64,000 bases of DNA from Ammopiptanthus mongolicus (GCA_039655645.1 CM077346.1:41596615-41660614), one strand, 5' to 3'. Shown: positions 24,747 through 37,263, counted from the stretch's first letter. Notes: generated from the letters alone by a model not told the origin. Program-made: numbers and translations.

Positions 24747-25460
24747 ATGGTACTGTTTTCTTTCGAAGCCAAGGAGACTTCGAGTCTAGATGCTTTGCCA
24801 GTGGTGCGGGAGTTTTCAGATATTTTCTCGGATGATGTGCCAAGATTACCACCCAAGAGGGAGGTTGAGTTCGCAATTGATCTTACAACCGGAGCCGGAC
24901 CGATTTCGATAACACCCTATCGAATGCCTCTAACAAAGTTGGCAGAGCTGAAGAAGCAACTGGACAACATGCTGCAGAAGCAGTTTATAAGACCGAGTGT
25001 TTCACCCTATGGAGCACTAGTGTTATTCGTCAAGAAGAAGGACGATAGTTCAAGGTTGTGTGTGGACTACTGACAGCTCAACAAAGTGATGATCAAGAAT
25101 AAGTACCCGTTGCCAAGGATTGACGATCTTATGGACCAATTGAGGGGAGCAACGATATTCTTTAAGATTGATCTGAGATCCGGTTATCATCAGATAAGGG
25201 TGAAGGAAGATGATATACCGAAGATGGCTTTCAGGAGTCGGTACGGACACTACGAGTATCTAGTTTTGGTGTGACAAATGCTCCTGCAGTGTTCATGGAT
25301 TACATGAACAGAATCTTCAGACCATACCTTGATAAGTTTGTCGTTGTTTTTATCGATGACATCCTTATCTACTCCTTGGACAAGGAAGAGCATCAAGAGC
25401 ATTTGAGGGTTGTACTTCAAGTTCTTAAGGACAGATAACTCTATGCCAAGTTGTCGAAGT
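24747..25460 (+). pseudogene. Element D reverse transcriptase, decayed
   Basis: The RT linker and fingers ('FSDIFSDDVPRLPPKREVEF', 'FVKKKDDSSRLCVDY') are followed by a TGA where an Arg codon stands in relatives, then 'PLPRIDDLMDQLRGA', then a short deletion with frameshift near 25265, then the palm with the catalytic 'FIDDILIYS' near 25350. A TAA follows near 25437. The role was copying element RNA into DNA. Confidence 0.85.
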
Positions 25461-26314
25461 GCGAGTTCTGGCTGGAGGAGGTACAATTCCTTGGACATGT
25501 GATAGACAAAAATGGTATAGCAGTAGATCCTGCAAAAGTAGAAGCCGTGGTTGAGTGGGAAAGCCCTAAGACGGTAAGCGAAATTAGATGTTTTCTCGGG
25601 CTAGCAGGATACTACAGGAGGTTTATCGAGGGGTTCTCGAAGATTGCATTACCTCTGAGGCAATTAACGAGGAAAGGAAAAACATATAAATGGACAGAAG
25701 AGTGTGAGGCTAGTTTCCAAGAGCTAAAAAGGAGGCTAACTACATCTCCGGTACTAGTCTTGCCAGATCCATCAACGTCGTTCGATGTGTACTGTGACGC
25801 ATCGTATCAAGGTTTGGGTTGCGCGCTCATGCAAGAAAGGAAAGTGGTGGCTTATGCTTCCAGACAGCTAAAAGTGCATGAACAGAATTACCCAACCCAT
25901 GACCTAGAGTTGGCCGCAATAGTGTTTTCATTGAAGATATGGAGACACTATCTTTATAGCGCTAAATTCAACGTGTTTAGCGACCATAAAAGTTTAAAGT
26001 ATTTATTCGACCAAAAGGAGTTGAACATGCGGCAGAGGAGATGGATGGAATTCATCAAGGATTATGAATTTGATCTACAGTACCACCCGGGAAAGGCCAA
26101 CGTAGTGGCAGATGCATTGAGTCGGAAATCTCTGCATATGTCCGCCATGATGGTGAAGGAACTGGAACTGCTGGAACAGTTCAGGAATCTAAATCTCGAC
26201 GTGAAGTTATCCAGAGATAAGATAAGTTTGGGAATGGTCATTATCACTAGTGATTTTCTGAACTTGATCTGGAAAAAGCAAGGAGAAGATCAGTACCTGC
26301 AGGAAAAGAGCTAG
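25451..26314 (+). pseudogene. Element D RT thumb and RNase H, longest open pol segment
   Basis: This 287-codon open frame starts in the RT connection ('KCEFWLEEVQFLGHV') and runs through RNase H: first Asp in 'FDVYCDASYQGLGCALMQ', Glu in 'THDLELAAIVF', Asp in 'FNVFSDHKSLKYLF', last Asp in 'NVVADALSRKS'. The key acidic residues of RNase H are all present. The frame ends at a TAG before the integrase. It is part of a dead polyprotein rather than a separate gene. Confidence 0.85.
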
Positions 26315-27120
26315 ATGGTAGAAGAAGGAAAGAATTCAAAGTTCAAGAAAGGTACTGATGGAATCCTGAAGTTTGGAGACAGGATATGTGTGCCTAAGGA
26401 TAGCGAAGTTAGGAACATGATCTTAGAAGAAGCACACAAGAGCAAACTGAGTTTTCATCCCGGATCTACAAAGATGTACCAGGACCTAAAGAAAATGTTT
26501 TGGTGGCCTGGGATGAAGAAGGAAGTAGAAGAATATGTCCAATCCTGTCTGGTGTGTCAAAAGGCAAAGATTGAACACAAGAAACCAGCAGGGTTATTGT
26601 AATCACTGGACGTCCCAGAATGGAAATGGGATAGCATTGCAATGGATTTCGTTTCCGGACTACCAAGGACGCAAAAGAGGTGCGATGCAATTTGGGTAAT
26701 CGTTGACAAGCTTATGAAATGTGCTCATGTTTTGCCGATCAACCAAAGGTATTCTTTGGAGAGATTAACCCAGATTTACATCAGAGAAGTGGTAAGATTA
26801 CATGGAGTACCTTCGAGTATAATTTCGGACAGGGATCCGAGATTTACTTCTAGGTTTTGGCAAAGTTTGAACAGTGCTTTGGGAACAAAGCTTAGAATGA
26901 GTTCAGCTTATCATCCGCAAACGGATGGTCAGTTTGAAAGGACGATTCAATCATTGGAGGATCTTTAGAAAACACAGGAAGTTGGGACGAATTCCTTCCA
27001 CTGATTGAGTTTACGTACAACAATAGTTTCCACTCAAGCATTGGCACGGCGCCATACGAGGCATTAAATGGACGAAAGTGCAGAACACCGCTCTGTTGGT
27101 ATGAGACAGGGGAGAATCAA
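26315..27120 (+). pseudogene. Element D integrase zinc-binding and catalytic core
   Basis: The H2C2 region is complete (His in 'EEAHKSKLSFHPGS', Cys pair in 'SCLVCQKAK'). The core has the Asp in 'IAMDFVSGL', the Asp in 'IISDRDPRFTS' and the Glu in 'GQFERTIQ'. A TAA at 26600-26602 and a TAG at 26966-26968 with a frameshift break it into three pieces. Confidence 0.85.
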
Positions 27121-27639
27121 TTGATAGGCCCAGAGATGGTGCAGCGAACGATGGAACAAGTTAAGAAGATTCGCGAAAATATGAAAGTCTCACGGGATCG
27201 ACAAAAGAGCTACAGTGACAAGAGGAGGAGACCTTTGGAGTTCCAAGAAGGCAATCATGTCTTTATGAGAGCCAGTCCAAGAACTGTAATCGACAGGGTA
27301 ATCAAATCCAGAAAGCTTACACCTAGATTCATTGGACCATTTCAAATTCTTCGCCGAATTAGTCCAGTTGCCTACCAAATTGCTTTACCTCCCAATCTAT
27401 CCAATATTCATAATGTATTCCATGTATCCCAACTCATAAAATACCATCCCGATCCATCATACGTGATAGAGCCCGAATCAATCCAGGTAAGGGAGAACTT
27501 AGAATACGAAGCGTTGCCTGTACGGTTTGAAGACATGAGGGTGGAACTCCGCGAGAAAGTCATATGGGATGCTACAATAGGAGATGGCACCTGGGAGCGT
27601 GAAGAGGATATGGAGCAGCGATATCCACATCTATTCTAA
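27121..27639 (+). pseudogene. Element D integrase C-terminus with chromodomain tail
   Basis: This 172-codon open frame has the GPF-like motif ('LTPRFIGPFQILRRI') and 'HNVFHVSQLIKYHPDP', and ends with a chromodomain-like tail carrying 'VIWDATIGDGTWEREEDM' and PHLF before TAA. The tail marks the element as a chromovirus. It is the best-preserved tail in the window and served as the reference for the fragments at 1-186 and 3470-3620. Confidence 0.85.
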
Positions 27640-27664
27640 AGTACGTCGAATTTCAAGGACGAAA

Positions 27665-27685
27665 TTCTTTTTAAAGGGGTAGTAA
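27665..27685 (+). other. Polypurine tract of element D
   Basis: 'TTCTTTTTAAAGGGGTAGTA' directly precedes the 3' LTR. Confidence 0.75.
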
Positions 27686-30270
27686 TGTAACACCCCAATT
27701 TTCTCAATCTTTTTAATTAATTAGTATTTAAGTAATTGTATTTTATTGTAGGGTCTAGAAAATTAAATAAATTATTCCGAGGCCATAGTCATGCTCTACG
27801 CTATTGTAGGAGGCTATGGTTAAGTTTTGGGCCGAAAACTCAAACGGAGCCCGATCTGTGTTTTTCGGATGATAGTTTTTTTTCTACTATCAAGACCTCA
27901 TTTTGACTAACGGTCAGAACCATTAGTCTTAGAATTCGACCCTCTATCTTTTTGCTAAAATGTGTCATGACGTCCAAAAATGAAAATAATATATTATATG
28001 CGGGCCAATAATTGATCTGGGAGACGATTCGAGTCGTGTAAGAGTTTTACGGGACCCATGAGCCGATAATCTTCATGTCAAGGCTGATCAAGTCATCTAG
28101 GGACTCATGCCAGTGTCGTGCTGATTTTCAGAATATCGGGACGTGAATTGACCAAATTGCCCTTGGTTTTTTTTACTAAATTATTTTTTTACCCTTGCTT
28201 AACACTTAAGTAAGCTTAAGGAAAATATCTAAATTCTCACCTCACTCACTCTCTCTCTCCAGCGCTGGTCCCTTTCTTTCTCTCTCTCTTCTTCTTCCTT
28301 CTTTCTTCTTCTTTTCCTTCATTTCTCTTTTCTGCCTCCATTTTCACCTCCATTTTCCCCAGCTTCCTCAAGCTTTTTCAATCAAATTTGTGATGCAAAG
28401 TTGCTCCTCTCATCCTCCTCTATCACCTAAAAGGTATAGATTTCATCCTTGAGCTCTCAATCTTCATTTTCTCCATTGAAGTTCATAGTTCCAAGTTTTT
28501 AGATCTAAACTTCAAAAATCTCTAGAAAATTGCAGAAAATTCTTTTAATGCCAAACCAATTTTTATGATCTAGTATCGTCCCCTACTATCATAATCCAAG
28601 AGCTTGAAACCAAAAAAGCTCTCTAGCCTATTTTTCTTAAAGAGGCTGAATGGGTGTATATTTGGGGAAAATGGGTTTTTCATTCTGGAGAAATTTTGCT
28701 TAGCGAAATCAAATCACTTAACCGATTTCTGACAGCTTTACTTCCTTTCAATTTTAGCTTAGCGAAATCAAATCGCTTAGCGGATTTCTGTCGGTTTTAC
28801 TTCCTTTCTTAATTCTTCTTCATTTCAACCTATACACAAAATACAAGAAGTTTATGATTTAATTATATAAATTTGTGGTTGTGTTTTGTGGTATAGAATC
28901 GGACGGGACTCGAAAGTTTGATCGCGCATCCGATTGACTATTGCAGAGCCGCATTCGAGATCTCTCGAGAGCTTTACTAAGGTGGGGAGAAAAAACTTTA
29001 TCGTCGGGAAGGCAAGCTTAGTATAGTTTATATATATGTGTAGGGGAACCCTTAAACTCTACTAGAGGTTGAGCCTTGGATAAAGTGCCTGGACCCTAAG
29101 TTTATAATATGGATATTGTCATTGATTGAGGTTGATGTGATGAATTGTTTATTTGATTATCTTTTGGCTTTATTTTGTTGAACTATCTGCGTGATGAACT
29201 GTTAGCTTGCTTTATGATGACATCTGTAATGTTGTAATGTTATTGTGACTTGACTAGTTGAGTGTTGATGAGAGTATGGTGAGTGATGATGTTGTTCGGT
29301 TTGATATCGTTGTGGTCTCGACCATGAAGCTGTGGCTCGTAGATGCAAGGCGTCGTGATGCTAATGCTGATATTGATGTTGATGTTGATATTGATGTTGA
29401 TGTGATGTGATGTGTCGTGGTCGTGGTCGAGTGCTTAGGCGTGAGGTACCGGTATCAACCTGCGATGGATGTTTCTTGCATAGCATATCATTTCATACCA
29501 CATCATTTTGTCCCAAAGGGGGATGTCCAATTGGGGACGTGTTACTTTAAATCCCGAGGCGGGATATGATGTGATGTGATGTAATCCCGACGGGGATGTC
29601 CAATTGGGGATGTGATGTATCGGCACATATGCATATAGGGAAGTCAGCATATACATGGGGACAAGTATCCCTCTTATAGGTTTATCTGAGAGAATGACTT
29701 TTGAGATGATTGTGGCGTATGACTTAAGATATGGGTGATGTTATGTTGTGTAGTTTATATGTGTTGTGTGATGCATGTATATATATGCTGTACTGATGCC
29801 CCTCTCCCATATTGATGATATATGTTTCTTATCTCTCGCTATTCTCTATATATGTTACTTTTATTTTATGGGAAGACCCCATGGAGGAACCGCTTGCTGA
29901 GGAGCTGGATGGCATTTCGTATGAGCCCGATGTCGGTGGACGAGCCTAGGATTCTAACCTCGAGGGGTTAGGAAGTGATTGCGGTTAGCCAGAGAATGGT
30001 CTCTCGGCTATTTTCCTAATTTCATTTTGGTTTATATTATTATACTCTATACTTTAATATTGTTGCCCAACTGATGGGGCAAGCGATGCATGTGATATAT
30101 TTCTTTATATTTTAAAGCTGTGTACTCTGAGGCGTTGCTTGCCATAAATTGTTTTGCTTCCCCGCTCAATTTTCCGCTTCCCTTTGTATTATTAAGGCAC
30201 GCTAACAATTATAATACGATTACGGTTAGTTAATATCTTAAGTTCTCCAATGGGACAGCGGGTCGTCTCA
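27686..30270 (+). mobile_element. 3' LTR of element D
   Basis: It is 2585 bp, TGTAACACCCC to GTCTCA, followed by TTTCC. It has two copies of the 59-bp repeat and a short TA/TG seed. It shows the pre-insertion state of the site where E landed in the other LTR. Confidence 0.9.
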
Positions 30271-32329
30271 TTTCCATCCTTCATACCTCCAAGACTATTT
30301 AAAACGTCATCGTAAGATTCACATCCGCATCAAGGTGTAAGCTCAACTCCTAGGCTCAAGACCTTACAGACTCATGAATGCCAATGCTTACACACTGCAG
30401 ATGCGATAAAACAATGTCTATCCACCGGATAAACTTCAAGATTCCATAAGGTTCTCTTCCTTAGCAACTATACACGTCTTTAATTTTTTTTTAAAACTTT
30501 TACCCACCGGGTAAATCTCGTGATCCCTCCGGGATTGTGTCATCACAAGACTAAAACAGTTGAACGGAATCCGAATCACCGGTTCGTCATCGAACTACTG
30601 TCTCAACCCAAAACGTTTCATGTTTGTGTTTGTGTCTTATGAATTACATCTAAGTCCTAAGGGTTATGAGGAATGATTGAGAATCCTCATAGATAAGTCT
30701 TTGATCCTTTCTAAGTTAGAGGTTGCTTGAGTTTCAAGTACTGAAATAAGTTTTGATTCACTTAAGTCTTATGAAATCATTGATGAACTAAATCACAAAT
30801 GGTATCGTGTATGGTCTTGTTTCACCACATCCTATACTTAATATTTCTTTCTTTTTCTCTAAGTTCATTACTTAACTTAGGTTTTTCGTGCATAAAATTT
30901 TACGATTGAGTTGAAAACTCTCAATTAAAGACTTTGTAAACTAAAAACTTTACTAATTGAAAACTCATTTGATTTATAAGGACTTAGTTACTTACTTGAA
31001 ATAAAGCGATTTAATTAATTTGAAAAGGGTTTTCTTTCTAACTTAGTGTAAAACCATGACCTAAGTTAGCGTAAAAGAAATAGTATTTCATTTAATTTCA
31101 AAACTATGATTCAATTAAATCAAAACTTTATGATAAAGTCCTAATTATAATTTTTGAAAGTTGATTATTAAATTACTTTAGTTTTAAAATGGATGTGACA
31201 TTATATTAATCCTAAGATAACTTTATATAAATATTACTTTCATGAAATTACTTTTACCATTTATTTTCAAATCACCTTTTGAAGTAATTAAACCATGACT
31301 AAGGTAAAAACATATTTTCACCCTAAGTAAAAACATAGTGGCCAAAAACCCTACTTAATTTTTGGATCAAAACTAGTTCTTGTATGATTTATAAACATAA
31401 GTTATTAAAACACTTATTAGTTTCCAAAAACATTGAAGTTCATGTTCATCATTTTCCTCACATGGAGGCCAAATCCTATACTACAAGAATGTGAAGATTT
31501 TGCTTCACCAACATGTTAAGTCATAGCTCAAAATACTCACAATAACATGATGAACAATAATCATACACCATCCAACCATAAACAAACATAAAAATCCTTA
31601 CTTGATCTAGAGATCAAAGTATGGATTTCAACATACATGAAAACATTTTTCCAACCAAGCATATATCATCATAAGCATAGAAACCATATTACAAACATGT
31701 TCTCATAGAGAACTTCACCAACAAAGTGATGAACCCAAACTAGCTTGGGTTTCACCCACAAATCAACCAACAAACCATTTTCACATTCCATCTATTTTGG
31801 TGTGATGAGGTTCACTCCCACATACCTGAAGTGAAGAGGTTCACTCCCACATACCTTAAGTGAAGAGGTTTTTGCGAAAGAAAACTCCAAGCCCTTAAAA
31901 CTTGAAGTGGTCGAACTCTATATGAAAAGGAAAGGCAAGATTTTGAACTTGTTTCATGGAAATGAAAAACTAGAAGATGATTACTCAAGGTATAAAGTAA
32001 GAAAATGAAAAGAAAAGGGTTTTAGAAACTCACCAAAGCTAGAACAACTTGAAGGTTTGGATGGTGTTCTTGAGGTTCTAGAACAAACTCCTCCAAATCA
32101 AGAAACTTTCTTTACCAAAGTTGATCCTTAAACTAAGACAAGGTGAAGTATGGTTTCAGAAATGGAAAAGGAATCTTGGTTGGTGTTTGGATGATGGCAG
32201 CTGAATGTATAGAGAAGAGCGAGAAGAAAGAATTTTTGGAATACTTGAGAAATGGTGTGTTTGATCTTTAGAAGTAAAATGAGAAGTGTTGTTGGGTGTT
32301 TTTGGAGAGTAATGGCCGAATGGCCTTAA

Positions 32330-32806
32330 CGCTGTGTTTGGATGAAAAAAGAAAATGAGACGAAAGAAAGAGAAAGGAAAGAAAAAAAGTAGAAAATAAG
32401 CTGATTATTTCGTTGTTTGGTAGAAAAGAAAATGAAAGGAAAGAACACTAAAATTTTTCTCTCCTTTTGTTTGGTTCGGTAGAAAGTGAAAGAAAAAATA
32501 TATATCGTGAAATGACATAAATATCCTCATATAATAATTTTAAAAAATAAAAACTATTTTCTTTTTTTGTCTTTTTACAAAATTTGAGCACCGACTAGAT
32601 TGACCAAATTCTTTTCATTTTGCAGGTGCCTCGATTCTTGTGCGCGTCAGTCAAATTTTAGAAGGAAAAAAACTCATGGGTCCCACCATTTATTTTTCTC
32701 TTCCTCCCCTTTTCTTTCTAAACCAAATAAGGGAAAAGTTAGTTTTCCCTTCCTTTCTCTCCTCCCTTTTTCTTTCCTTCCTCTTTCCATCAAGCCAAAC
32801 ACAGAC
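32330..32806. mobile_element. Tourist-like (PIF/Harbinger) MITE, 477 bp
   Basis: The ends 'CGCTGTGTTTGGATGA' and (reverse complement) 'GTCTGTGTTTGGCTTGA' form terminal inverted repeats, flanked by TAA on both sides (32327-32329 and 32807-32809). The other LTR of A has the empty site at 2871-2880. The interior is rich in GAAAG on one side and CTTTC on the other. A 3-bp TWA duplication is the PIF/Harbinger signature. Confidence 0.75.
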
Positions 32807-33457
32807 TAAGGGTTTATGACCAAAGATTTGGTTAAAGTGTGATGAGAATTTGTGTTAGAAAATGGATGGATTGGATCAAAACAAGTACACATGTGTTGCT
32901 TCCTTATTAAAAGGTAGTGAGATTAACCATAACTAGGTAGGCTTGCTTTTTCCATAAAAAGGTAAAGTTGATAAAATTGACAAGTATGATTTTGACTAAA
33001 AGATGACAAGTTATCATGATTTGACAAAAAAGTGACAAGTTATCATGATTTGACAAAAAAGTGACAACGTCTCGAGAAACGTGAAAAATAATTATAAACT
33101 TCTCCTAGCTCTAGGCTAGAGTAACTTCTCGGCCCCCGATCAGTTTACTCCCCGGCCTTGACACACATCCCAAGGTAAAGCGGTATCGATTAAAATAATA
33201 ATATTTTTATCGGTTCCGACTCAAAATAGCATAACATGCTCAAAACAACATGATTATTAAGCTCATAATTGAAATTCAAATATGAATTTTTAATTATTAA
33301 CTATTTTTTTGTTTGAAATTAATCAAGTTGTGTTCTCAGTCAAGTGGCTCACACAAACAGTTAAAAAGTCAGATATATGATTTTTGGGATGTTACAAAAA
33401 TAAAGATAAGGGACCAAAAGTAGAGTTTAGCATATAAATAATTAGAGTTCACTATTG

Positions 33458-35607
33458 CTATGCTTGGTTTTGGAAGGAAAGTGAGAGGAAATAAAGTGAA
33501 AGGAAAGAAATGAGAAGGAAAGTAAAAGAGTAGAAAATGATATGATTGTTTAGTTGTTTGGTAGAAGAGAAAATGATAGAAAGAAAATTAACTCTTTTCT
33601 CTCCCCTTATTTGACTATGTAGAAAGTGAGAAAATTGAAAAATATTTTTGTGAAATCACATAAATACCGTTAAGTAAAAATAGGATGTAATAAATAGAAT
33701 AAAAGTATAAAATATACTCTCAATATTGCAAAAAAAAAAAAGTAAACACTCGGTAAGAATTCAAGATAAATTAAAAAATCTTAATAAATTTAGTAATATT
33801 TATTTTATCCTTTAGCAAAAAAAAATTAGCAACATAGGCACTTGGAAGCATTTCTGAACATTATATAGTATTTCATGTAAATGAAGGCGATTTTTTTGGG
33901 TACAATAAATGAAGGTGATTTAATTTAATGGTAAAATACTGGTTTTATTCTTACGAGAAAGAGGAACATTTGAATAGAACTATAAAAGAAATAGATTTTT
34001 TACCAGTGCGATAAATGGAAGAATTATGAGTAAAGATAAATTATATTATCAAAATAAGTTAAAAGTATATTTTTGGTGAATTAAAAATACATTTAAAATT
34101 ATTGGAACTATATTCAATATTTAAAAATGCATTTCAATGCATTGGAATTGTACGATGCATTGATAACTATATTGTATTACCAGCAAAAAGAACTATATTG
34201 TATTAGTTTGAAATATTAGTTTGTATTAGCTTGACCGATTACACCAACGAATTTTAGTTTAAAAAATTCAAAATTTATATTTTGAAATTAATAGATCTTG
34301 AAATACTGAAAATGATATTGTATTAATCTTGCTTGACCCATTCCACCAATGAATTTTATTTTGAAAATTTCAAAATTAACGTTTCAAAATTAATTAATAA
34401 CTCTTAAAATATAAAAAATTACATTGTATTAATCTAGCTCGACCCACTTCACCAATGAATTTTATTTTAAAAAGTTCAAAATTAATATTTGAAATTAATA
34501 AATTTTAAAATATTGAAAACTACAATATATTAATTAATCTCGTTTGATCCATTCTATCAATGAATTTTATTTTGAAAATTCCGAAATCAACTGCTATGCA
34601 TGTCTTAATATTTTATATAGTTGGGTATTCAAATTCAATCCAAAGTTAAATATTTCATAAACATCATTGCCTTCAATGAAAAGATCCTTAACATGAAGAG
34701 TACTTCTAACAGGAGCTTGGATTCTTCCATTCTACATATTAATTATTTGCTTTGGAAATATATATAAATCTATAAATATTCTAATTACATACATTTAGTA
34801 GCTCAAACATGGATTTTAACACATAACTATAAATTCCAGTCAAGAAAATAAAATATATGATATATCTATAAGGTAGTCTTATTTCCCCCAATGTCTCATA
34901 ATTATTTATCCCAAAAAATTATAAATATAAAAATTATTTTTATTTGAAATGTAACATTGGAAATCAGTGCCACATTTTATTGATATGAGCTAAAGTTATA
35001 ATAACAACTTTTATTGATAATAATATAGGACTCTTTGTTTATCACAATTCATGTGTATGACAATTAATTTTTAGTTGCTTTAAATAAATTAATTAAATTG
35101 GAAATGATTGATAATCTCAAATACTAATGTAAGTGGGAGAAGAAATACATGATAATTTATAATTTTGATTTTAAACAATAAATTTATATACATAATACGT
35201 TTTCTAAAAGTGTAAAGTTTTACCAATTCTCAAAAGAATTTAAATTTTATAGTGATTTTAAAGATGACTTGTGGTAAAAGTTTCCACCCATGATTTTTGC
35301 TTTATAATATTTATAGATAGATTTATAGATGGGATGCGGATGAGAGTATGTGGGCCAACGAGGTTGCATGCTATTGGGTTCACATGTGTTACTTGAAGGG
35401 TTATTTTAGTATTTCCATCCCAAACATGTGCCCTTCCTCTTGTTTTCCTATCAAATTTGGGGGAAAAGTTTTTTGACATGGGACCCACCAAAACTTTCCA
35501 TTTATTCCCTTTTCATTCAATAATCGAATGAGGGAGGCCATCACTTTTCTCCACTTTTCCTTCCCATTCTTTTTTTGCCTCTATTTTCTATTAAACCAAA
35601 CATGTAC
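33458..35607. mobile_element. Large relative of the Tourist-like MITE, 2.15 kb
   Basis: The first 200 bp and the last 150 bp match the two ends of the MITE at 32330-32806 ('TTGTTTGGTAGAAGAGAAAATG' near 33554; 'GGGACCCACCA' near 35481). The tips 'CTATGCTTGGTTT' and (reverse complement) 'GTACATGTTTGGTTT' are inverted. ATTG stands on both sides. The middle is AT-rich and carries four 105-bp tandem repeats. No transposase frame is seen. Confidence 0.55.
34206..34610 (+). repeat. Four tandem ~105-bp repeats
   Basis: The string 'CACCAATGAATTTTATTTTG' or a close variant recurs at about 34242, 34344, 34450 and 34553, each followed by an 'AAATTCAAAATTAAT'-like segment. The units have diverged by substitutions and small indels. 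Confidence 0.8.
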
Positions 35608-35680
35608 ATTGTATGTTAAGGGTGAGATAACCATTTATTCTACTATTTTTTACAAGGAACACATATTGTTTTTCAGTTTT

Positions 35681-37175
35681 ATTTTCAAGTTAAAGTAATA
35701 ATTTGGTCCTTATACGTGATATAGATTTTTCATTTTTTCCTATATGTAAAAAGCTATTAAAAAAATCTCCATATGTGCAGTTGTTAGCCGGTTACCCAGC
35801 CGTCTATAACGATCGTTAACTCTAGATATAGGGACTAAGAGTGCGTTTGTTTCAGATTATTTGATGATAAAAATTATTTTTGAAGTTAAAAATCATTTTT
35901 AGTGGTTTTAATTGTGTTTATTTAAAAAAATTTAGGAAATCATTTTTATGACTAAAATGAGAAACTATTCTCGTTAGTTTCTCACTAAAATCTGATTCTA
36001 TAGAAGAGCGAAAAGATATGTTTGTTACAGATTATGAAAACATGATTTTCATATAATTTTTAAATTATTTTATATGTAAACATTTTTTTCATAGTTTGTA
36101 ATAAACTAACCCTAAAAGAAGAATCTGTGAGACCGTGACACGTATATACCCAATAAAAAAAGTGATTTTCATGTAATATAGAAGTGTTTTTTTGTTACAA
36201 ATTTATAATAAAGGACATAAAAAAGTCATTTTCAAGGTAAGGTATAGGGACAAGGTTGTAATATCTAAAATTCTATAAGGTTCGTTTGGTCCAAAAAATG
36301 GTTCTGTTTTTTTATGAACATTCTCTCTCCTCTATAAAATCATATTTTAATCAAAAGTTATTCATAATAGCTTAATTTTTTTTTCACATTAATATTTTTT
36401 TCTTCAAATTCTCATTATTTCCAATAGCTTAAACAAACATATTTAAAATCCTTATAAGTGATTATTGTTTTAAAAATAATTGATTTTTCCCCAAAATAAT
36501 CTGTAACAAACGAGCTCACATGATCTCTACTTTTTATCCCTTGCAATATATTTGATATTGTTATATTTTTTGTTCCTGCATGTTTCCCCTACCATGTTTT
36601 CCTTTTTCTATATGTTCCTCTACAGTTTTAATTATCAAATATTTTATTCATCGTTGCTTGTTATAGAGGAGATAGAATGTTCATAAAAAAAGAACCATTT
36701 TTTGCACCAATTAACCTTATAAAATTTTAGATATTACCACCTGTGTCCCTGTATCCTACTGTAAAAATGACTTTTTTATGTTCTTTATTGTAATTTTTTT
36801 AGCAAAAAAAAGCACTTATATATGGTTCTATCCAAATAAGTTGAAAAATTTATTTCCCATAAAAAAATAATTTTTATGATGTTAAACAAACACAAATTAA
36901 CTTCTGATTTATTTAAAATCTCTGAAAAATAATCTCTTAAATTTATTTTTTTTTATTGGGTCCCTATACGTGTCACGTATTCTTCATTTAGTCTCTATAC
37001 GTATGAGTTAACGACTGTTAGAGACGGCAGAGTAACGTCCCCTAACGGGAGAGACCAAATGGGTAACGACTGCACATATTAAGACCTTTTTAATAATTGT
37101 TTACGTATATGAACTAAATGAAGAATCTGTGTCAGGTACAGGGAACAAACTATTACTTTAACCTTGATTTAAACT
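35681..37175. repeat. Long inverted repeat (fold-back structure)
   Basis: The left arm starting 'AAGTTAAAGTAATAATTTGG' at 35687 is the reverse complement of the right arm ending 'CTATTACTTTAACCTTG' near 37168. Other matched pairs are 'CATATGTGCAGTTGTTA' (35770) with 'TAACGACTGCACATATT' (37063), and 'TTATGAACATTCT' (36313) with 'AGAATGTTCATAA' (36674). The left arm also contains a 35839-36517 unit with inverted ends 'GAGTGCGTTTGTTTCAG' and 'CTGTAACAAACGAGCTC'. This looks like a TIR element with long arms plus an inner insertion. No coding frame is present. Confidence 0.75.
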
Positions 37176-37262
37176 GTTGATAAAAAAACCTTCTCTTAAA
37201 CTTTAAATTAAGTTTTCTTTCTATTTTAATTTATATTTTTAAATTCTATTTAGTTGAATTAA

Positions 37263-37263
37263 T

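Larger units (their letters stand above)
17381..30270 (+). mobile_element. Element D: complete plus-strand Ty3/gypsy chromovirus
   Basis: Both LTRs, the primer-binding site, a polypurine tract and the target duplication TTTCC (17376-17380 and 30271-30275) are present. The internal region is only 3.7 kb: the leader runs straight into protease, so most or all of gag is missing. Pol continues through protease, RT, RNase H, integrase and a chromodomain tail in the Ty3/gypsy order, with several stops and two frameshifts. It cannot move by itself. Solo LTR E interrupts its 5' LTR. The LTRs remain clearly alike, so it is younger than A. Confidence 0.9.
1766..33396 (-). mobile_element. Element A: minus-strand Ty3/gypsy chromovirus (Tekay/Del type), heavily interrupted
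   Basis: This is the outer retrotransposon of the left half. On the minus strand it runs 5' LTR (16477-33396), primer-binding site, gag, protease, RT, RNase H, integrase, chromodomain tail, and 3' LTR (1766-3411). Four younger insertions account for its length: solo LTR B in pol, solo LTR F in the protease region, complete element D in its 5' LTR, and a MITE in the same LTR. Removing them leaves an internal region near 4.5 kb and an LTR near 4 kb. All reading frames carry stops or frameshifts. The left end is truncated, so its own target duplication cannot be read. Confidence 0.8.
16477..33396 (-). mobile_element. 5' LTR of element A, split by complete element D
   Basis: The LTR is made of 16477-17380 and 30276-33396, about 4 kb in all. 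The plus-strand borders are TGTAACACCC and GATGTTACA. The split is at TTTCC, duplicated on both sides of D. The order of blocks matches solo LTR B (compare 'GAGCTAC...ACATGT' near 17347 and 7866). A Tourist-like MITE lies at 32330-32806. No gene is visible in it. Confidence 0.8.
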
